From CAWIMX01 sp963792785 (lineage in GTDB: Bacteria > Acidobacteriota > Vicinamibacteria > Vicinamibacterales > CAVVIG01): 64,000 bases of DNA. Position numbers and translations under genes: made by a program. Under the pieces are notes generated by a model. The model saw only the letters and a program-made list of their open reading frames with translations. It searched no databases and had not been told where the DNA came from. This document shows, piece after piece, positions 61,454-64,000 of the stretch. Position 1 is the first letter of the stretch; each line of letters begins with the position of its first letter. The stretch spans positions 1,054,001-1,118,000 of the forward strand of contig CAWBXO010000004.1 of the NCBI GenBank assembly GCA_963792785.1, given 5' to 3'.

Positions 61454-62308
61454 TCAGTGAGCCGCCTGGTGCTCCGGCTCGTCGTGGTGCAGCACGATCG
61501 ACATCCCGATGAACAGGGTCGTCAGGAACGTGAAGATGAACGCCTGCAGGAACGCCACGAAGATCTCGAGCATGTTGATCGCGACGCTGCCCAGCACGAC
61601 CGGCACCGCGATGCCGACCCCGAGCCCGGCGCTCGCCGTGCCCGCGGCGATGATGAACGACAGCAGCACCGCGAGCAGGATGTGCCCGGCAATCATGTTC
61701 GCGAAGAGACGAATGGCCAGGGCGAAGACCTTCGCCACCAGGCCGATGAGCTCGACCGGCACCAGCAGCGGCGCCATCCAGATCGGCCCCGGGCAGAAAT
61801 GCGCGAGGTACGCCTTGCCGCCGATCCGCAGCCCGTTCACCACCATCATCACCATCGTGACGAGGGCGAGCGTGGCCGTCACCCAGACGTTGCCCGTGGC
61901 GGTGCCGCCCAGATGCGTGCCGAACAGTGAGGAGATGACGGGAATCGGCAGCAGGCCGAGCAGGTTCACCGTGAGGACGAAGAAGAAGACGCTCCAGATG
62001 TACTTGATGAAACGATCCGTGTGCTGGTGCAGCGCCGGCTCCGCGACCTCCGTCCGCAGATACTGGCAGATCGCCTCGATGGCGTTCGCCGATCCGGAGG
62101 GCACCAGCGCGCCGATGTCGTCCTTGCCCCTGCGGCGGCGCACCAGCAGCGGAATGGCGAACAGCAGGATCACGCCCGCGAGCACGAGCATCGCGATCTG
62201 ATCCGAGAACACGGTGACGACGCCGTTCGGCGTCAGCGGACCCAGGTTCGCCGGCCGCTCGATGAGCGGGTGCTGGACGATGTGCTCGAGTGGTGATTCC
62301 TGCTCCAC
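61454..62308 (-). CDS. atpB: ATP synthase F0 subunit a
   Basis: 284 aa, about six helices. Essential arginine in LAIRLFANMIAGH, with VNLLGLLPIP and FVAFLQAFIFTFLTTLFIGMS near the end. A 120-base gap separates it from atpE; no gene is supported in that gap. Confidence 0.95.
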   Translation of the reverse strand: MEQESPLEHIVQHPLIERPANLGPLTPNGVVTVFSDQIAMLVLAGVILLFAIPLLVRRRRGKDDIGALVPSGSANAIEAICQYLRTEVAEPALHQHTDRFIKYIWSVFFFVLTVNLLGLLPIPVISSLFGTHLGGTATGNVWVTATLALVTMVMMVVNGLRIGGKAYLAHFCPGPIWMAPLLVPVELIGLVAKVFALAIRLFANMIAGHILLAVLLSFIIAAGTASAGLGVGIAVPVVLGSVAINMLEIFVAFLQAFIFTFLTTLFIGMSIVLHHDEPEHQAAH

Positions 62309-62324
62309 TGCCGCCTCCGCAATC

Positions 62325-62702
62325 CTACGCGTTCACCGCCAGCTTCACTTCCAGAGGAAGGAGCACCACGTAACTCGTCGCCAGCCAGACCAGCAGCGGC
62401 GAGCGCGGCACCAGACCGCTCAGCGCCGCCGCGACGCCCAGCCCCAGGACCACCGCCAGCCGCACCGCCATCGCCAGCATCGCCGTCTGCATCCGCACCG
62501 TCGGCGTCGGGTTCTGCATCGCCGCCAGCGGCCAGGCCGCCAGCGCGGCGCCCAGGAGGCTGATGGCGCAGCCCACGGCAATCGCCGGCACCGCGGCCTT
62601 GCCGCCCAGCCGCTGGGTCGGCACGAGGCCGACCACGCCGACCGCCACAATCACCAGCACCGCCACGACGAGGAACTTCAAGTACCGGTTGGCAGGGCTC
62701 AC
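62325..62702 (-). CDS. AtpI-like membrane protein (ATP synthase subunit I)
   Basis: 125 aa, four helices, no charged catalytic motifs. GTG start at 62700-62702 overlaps the upstream gene's stop; longer in-frame forms would lie inside that gene. Position ahead of atpB fits the small I subunit, a c-ring assembly helper. Confidence 0.75.
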   Translation of the reverse strand: MSPANRYLKFLVVAVLVIVAVGVVGLVPTQRLGGKAAVPAIAVGCAISLLGAALAAWPLAAMQNPTPTVRMQTAMLAMAVRLAVVLGLGVAAALSGLVPRSPLLVWLATSYVVLLPLEVKLAVNA

Positions 62703-62983
62703 GAGCGCCCCTCCTCCCTCGACGTCGCGGCGTCCTTGGCGTCCTCGGCCGCCTCGCGATCTTCCGCGGCCCCCTCGCGCACGGCCGCCAGCGACTGCCG
62801 CACCAGGGTGTACAAGCCGCCGACGAGCCCGAGAATCACCCCGGCGACCACGCCCCACGGCCCGGTGCCGTAGTGGCGATCGACCCAGACGCCGAGGAGC
62901 GAAAAACCGGCGACGGCGCCCGCCAGCTCGAAGCCGACGCCCGAGAACCGCAGCCAGCCCGGAAAGCGCCCGTCAGCGGTCAT
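62699..62983 (-). CDS. AtpZ/AtpI-family small membrane protein
   Basis: 94 aa. Two helices (GFELAGAVAGFSLLGVWVDRHYG and PWGVVAGVILGLVGGLYTLV) match the AtpZ/AtpI Pfam type; the acidic tail EGAAEDREAAEDAKDAA is unusual. First gene of the F0 operon, 41 bases from the probable -10. Confidence 0.8.
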   Translation of the reverse strand: MTADGRFPGWLRFSGVGFELAGAVAGFSLLGVWVDRHYGTGPWGVVAGVILGLVGGLYTLVRQSLAAVREGAAEDREAAEDAKDAATSREEGRS

Positions 62984-63023
62984 GGCAATCGGTCCGGCGC
63001 CCGCGGGGCGGGACGGACACTGG

Positions 63024-63052
63024 AGTATAGCCTATTTGTGAAAGAGTTCACA
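63024..63052 (-). promoter_or_regulatory. F0 operon promoter with exact CRP-type site
   Basis: TGTGA-AAGAGT-TCACA at 63037-63052 equals the CRP consensus TGTGA-N6-TCACA on both arms. On the minus strand TTGTGA, 18 bases, TATACT (63024-63029) forms a promoter whose -35 lies within the site. This geometry favours repression or class II activation. Confidence 0.65.
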
Positions 63053-63105
63053 ACACGCGAAAACGCCCGAAAACACTCGTGGTTCGCGCGAATCTGCAGG
63101 GGGGA

Positions 63106-64000
63106 TCAGCGAATGGCCGCGGTCAGCCCGGCCATGCCAATCGCCTGCGCCGAGCCGGCCGCCAGGTCGAACAGCAGCCGCGGGTAGATCCCGAGCACGA
63201 GGGTCGCAACGACGGCCACGCCGAGGGCGATGGCGAGCGGCGCGCCGAGCACCGGCTCGGAGCCGGTGGTCTCCTTCTTCAGATACATGAAGACGACGAC
63301 GCGCACGTAGTAGTAGAGCGAGATCGCGCTGTTCAGCACGCCGATCACGGCCAGGCCGATGTAACCGGCGTCGACGGCCGCGCCGAAGAGCCAGAACTTG
63401 CCCATGAACCCGGCGGTCGGCGGGATGCCGCCGAGCGACAGCATGAAGATGAGCATCGCGAACGCCGCGAACGGCCGGCGGAAGGCGAGGCCGCTCAGGT
63501 CCTTCAGCTCGTCGCCCACCGCGTCGGCGCGTCGCATCAGCACGATCACGGCGAAGGCGCCCATCTGCATGAACGAGTAGATCACGAGGTAAATCAGCGC
63601 GGCCGTGATGCCGCGCGTCGTGCCGGCGACGACGCCCATCAGGACGTAGCCCGCGTGCGCAATCGACGAGTACGCGAGCATGCGCTTGAGATTGGTCTGC
63701 GTGAGCGCCGCGATGTTGCCGACCGTCATCGAGATGATCGACAGCACCTCGAACAGGAGCCGCCAGTCGGCGTTCATCGCCGGCAGCCCGCCGGCGAAGA
63801 TCCGGAAAATCATCGCGAACGACGCGGCCTTGGAGCCGACCGACAGGAACGCGGTGACCGGCGTCGGCGCCCCTTCGTACACGTCGGGCGCCCACATGTG
63901 GAACGGCACGGCCGCGATCTTGAAGCCCACACCCGCCACGACCAGGATCACCGCGAGGATGAGCCGCGGGTCGCTCGTCTGATTGGCGAGCACCTCCGCC
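63106..64000 (-). CDS. nuoN: NADH-quinone oxidoreductase subunit N (5' part beyond the window)
   Basis: Proton-pumping antiporter-like subunit of complex I. About 298 C-terminal residues with FKIAAVPFHMWAPDVYEGAPTPVTAFLSVGSKAA (split here only for description), NLKRMLAYSSIAHAGY with its lysine, and LSLGGIPPTAGFMGKFWLF. Likely the last gene of a minus-strand nuo operon that continues to the right. The ATP synthase promoter follows it. Confidence 0.94.
   Translation of the reverse strand, partial: AEVLANQTSDPRLILAVILVVAGVGFKIAAVPFHMWAPDVYEGAPTPVTAFLSVGSKAASFAMIFRIFAGGLPAMNADWRLLFEVLSIISMTVGNIAALTQTNLKRMLAYSSIAHAGYVLMGVVAGTTRGITAALIYLVIYSFMQMGAFAVIVLMRRADAVGDELKDLSGLAFRRPFAAFAMLIFMLSLGGIPPTAGFMGKFWLFGAAVDAGYIGLAVIGVLNSAISLYYYVRVVVFMYLKKETTGSEPVLGAPLAIALGVAVVATLVLGIYPRLLFDLAAGSAQAIGMAGLTAAIR

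Overview
The window is high-GC bacterial chromosome, densely coding on both strands. Several families point to Acidobacteriota, probably class Vicinamibacteria: a duplicated orphan permease (ADOP) with a PadR regulator (34.7-37.8 kb), a VWFA-related secreted protein of the acidobacterial type (43.9 kb), F0 subunits with signal peptides, and a GC content near 70% outside the ADOP module. There are no rRNA genes, integrases, transposases or CRISPR arrays. One tRNA gene (tRNA-Glu, CTC) is present.

Layout. 1-7.1 kb (minus): one long operon cysM, JAMM peptidase, CysO-like sulfur carrier, MoeB-rhodanese, iscR, iscS, iscU, hscB, hscA. It appears to join protein-thiocarboxylate cysteine synthesis to Fe-S assembly, with an IscR-type operator in front. 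7.2-16.2 kb: small methyltransferase, DNA glycosylase, FGE-like protein, CoA transferase, PilT-like ATPase, DtxR regulator, Gph phosphatase, queD and queC. 16.2-25.4 kb: ROK-like protein, DUF5615 protein and deoxyhypusine-synthase-like enzyme, a sigma-54 activator, an HD-GYP/GAF/GGDEF protein, a flavin reductase, fabI and an unrecognised Cys/RGG-rich protein. 25.5-34.3 kb: a whole arginine locus, argH-argG-argR facing argC-B-D-A-J-F; its ArgG lacks the usual ATP motif. 34.5-37.9 kb: PadR-ADOP cassette of lower GC, bounded by direct repeats and lying beside a gene remnant. 38-42.8 kb: pxpA behind a structured leader and terminator, rmlC-A-B, and a lone DGQHR-domain protein. 43-45.3 kb: iron group (FTR1 permease with a Fur-like box, frataxin CyaY) plus a 28-30 residue membrane microprotein. 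45.3-55.9 kb: proline racemase family protein, aa3-type oxidase operon, MscS channel with cNMP domain, tRNA-Glu, cupredoxin lipoprotein, ctaA, ctaB and a DUF420 protein. 55.9-59.3 kb: TPR protein, sulfatase-like hydrolase and VWFA-like protein. 59.4-60.4 kb: EF-G fragment and a MITE-like element. 60.4-64 kb: F0 ATP synthase genes behind an exact CRP-type site, then the 3' part of nuoN.

Two window-wide features stand out. First, intergenic spacers hold clusters of short (7-9 nt) degenerate repeats, often as large imperfect inverted repeats; the unit differs from locus to locus, and two loci 11.7 kb apart share one family. Second, eight otherwise intact genes each carry a single-base frameshift, seven of them one extra base. 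This looks more like insertion-biased sequencing error than biology but should be settled, because it changes the reading of iscR, padR, argD and rmlB.
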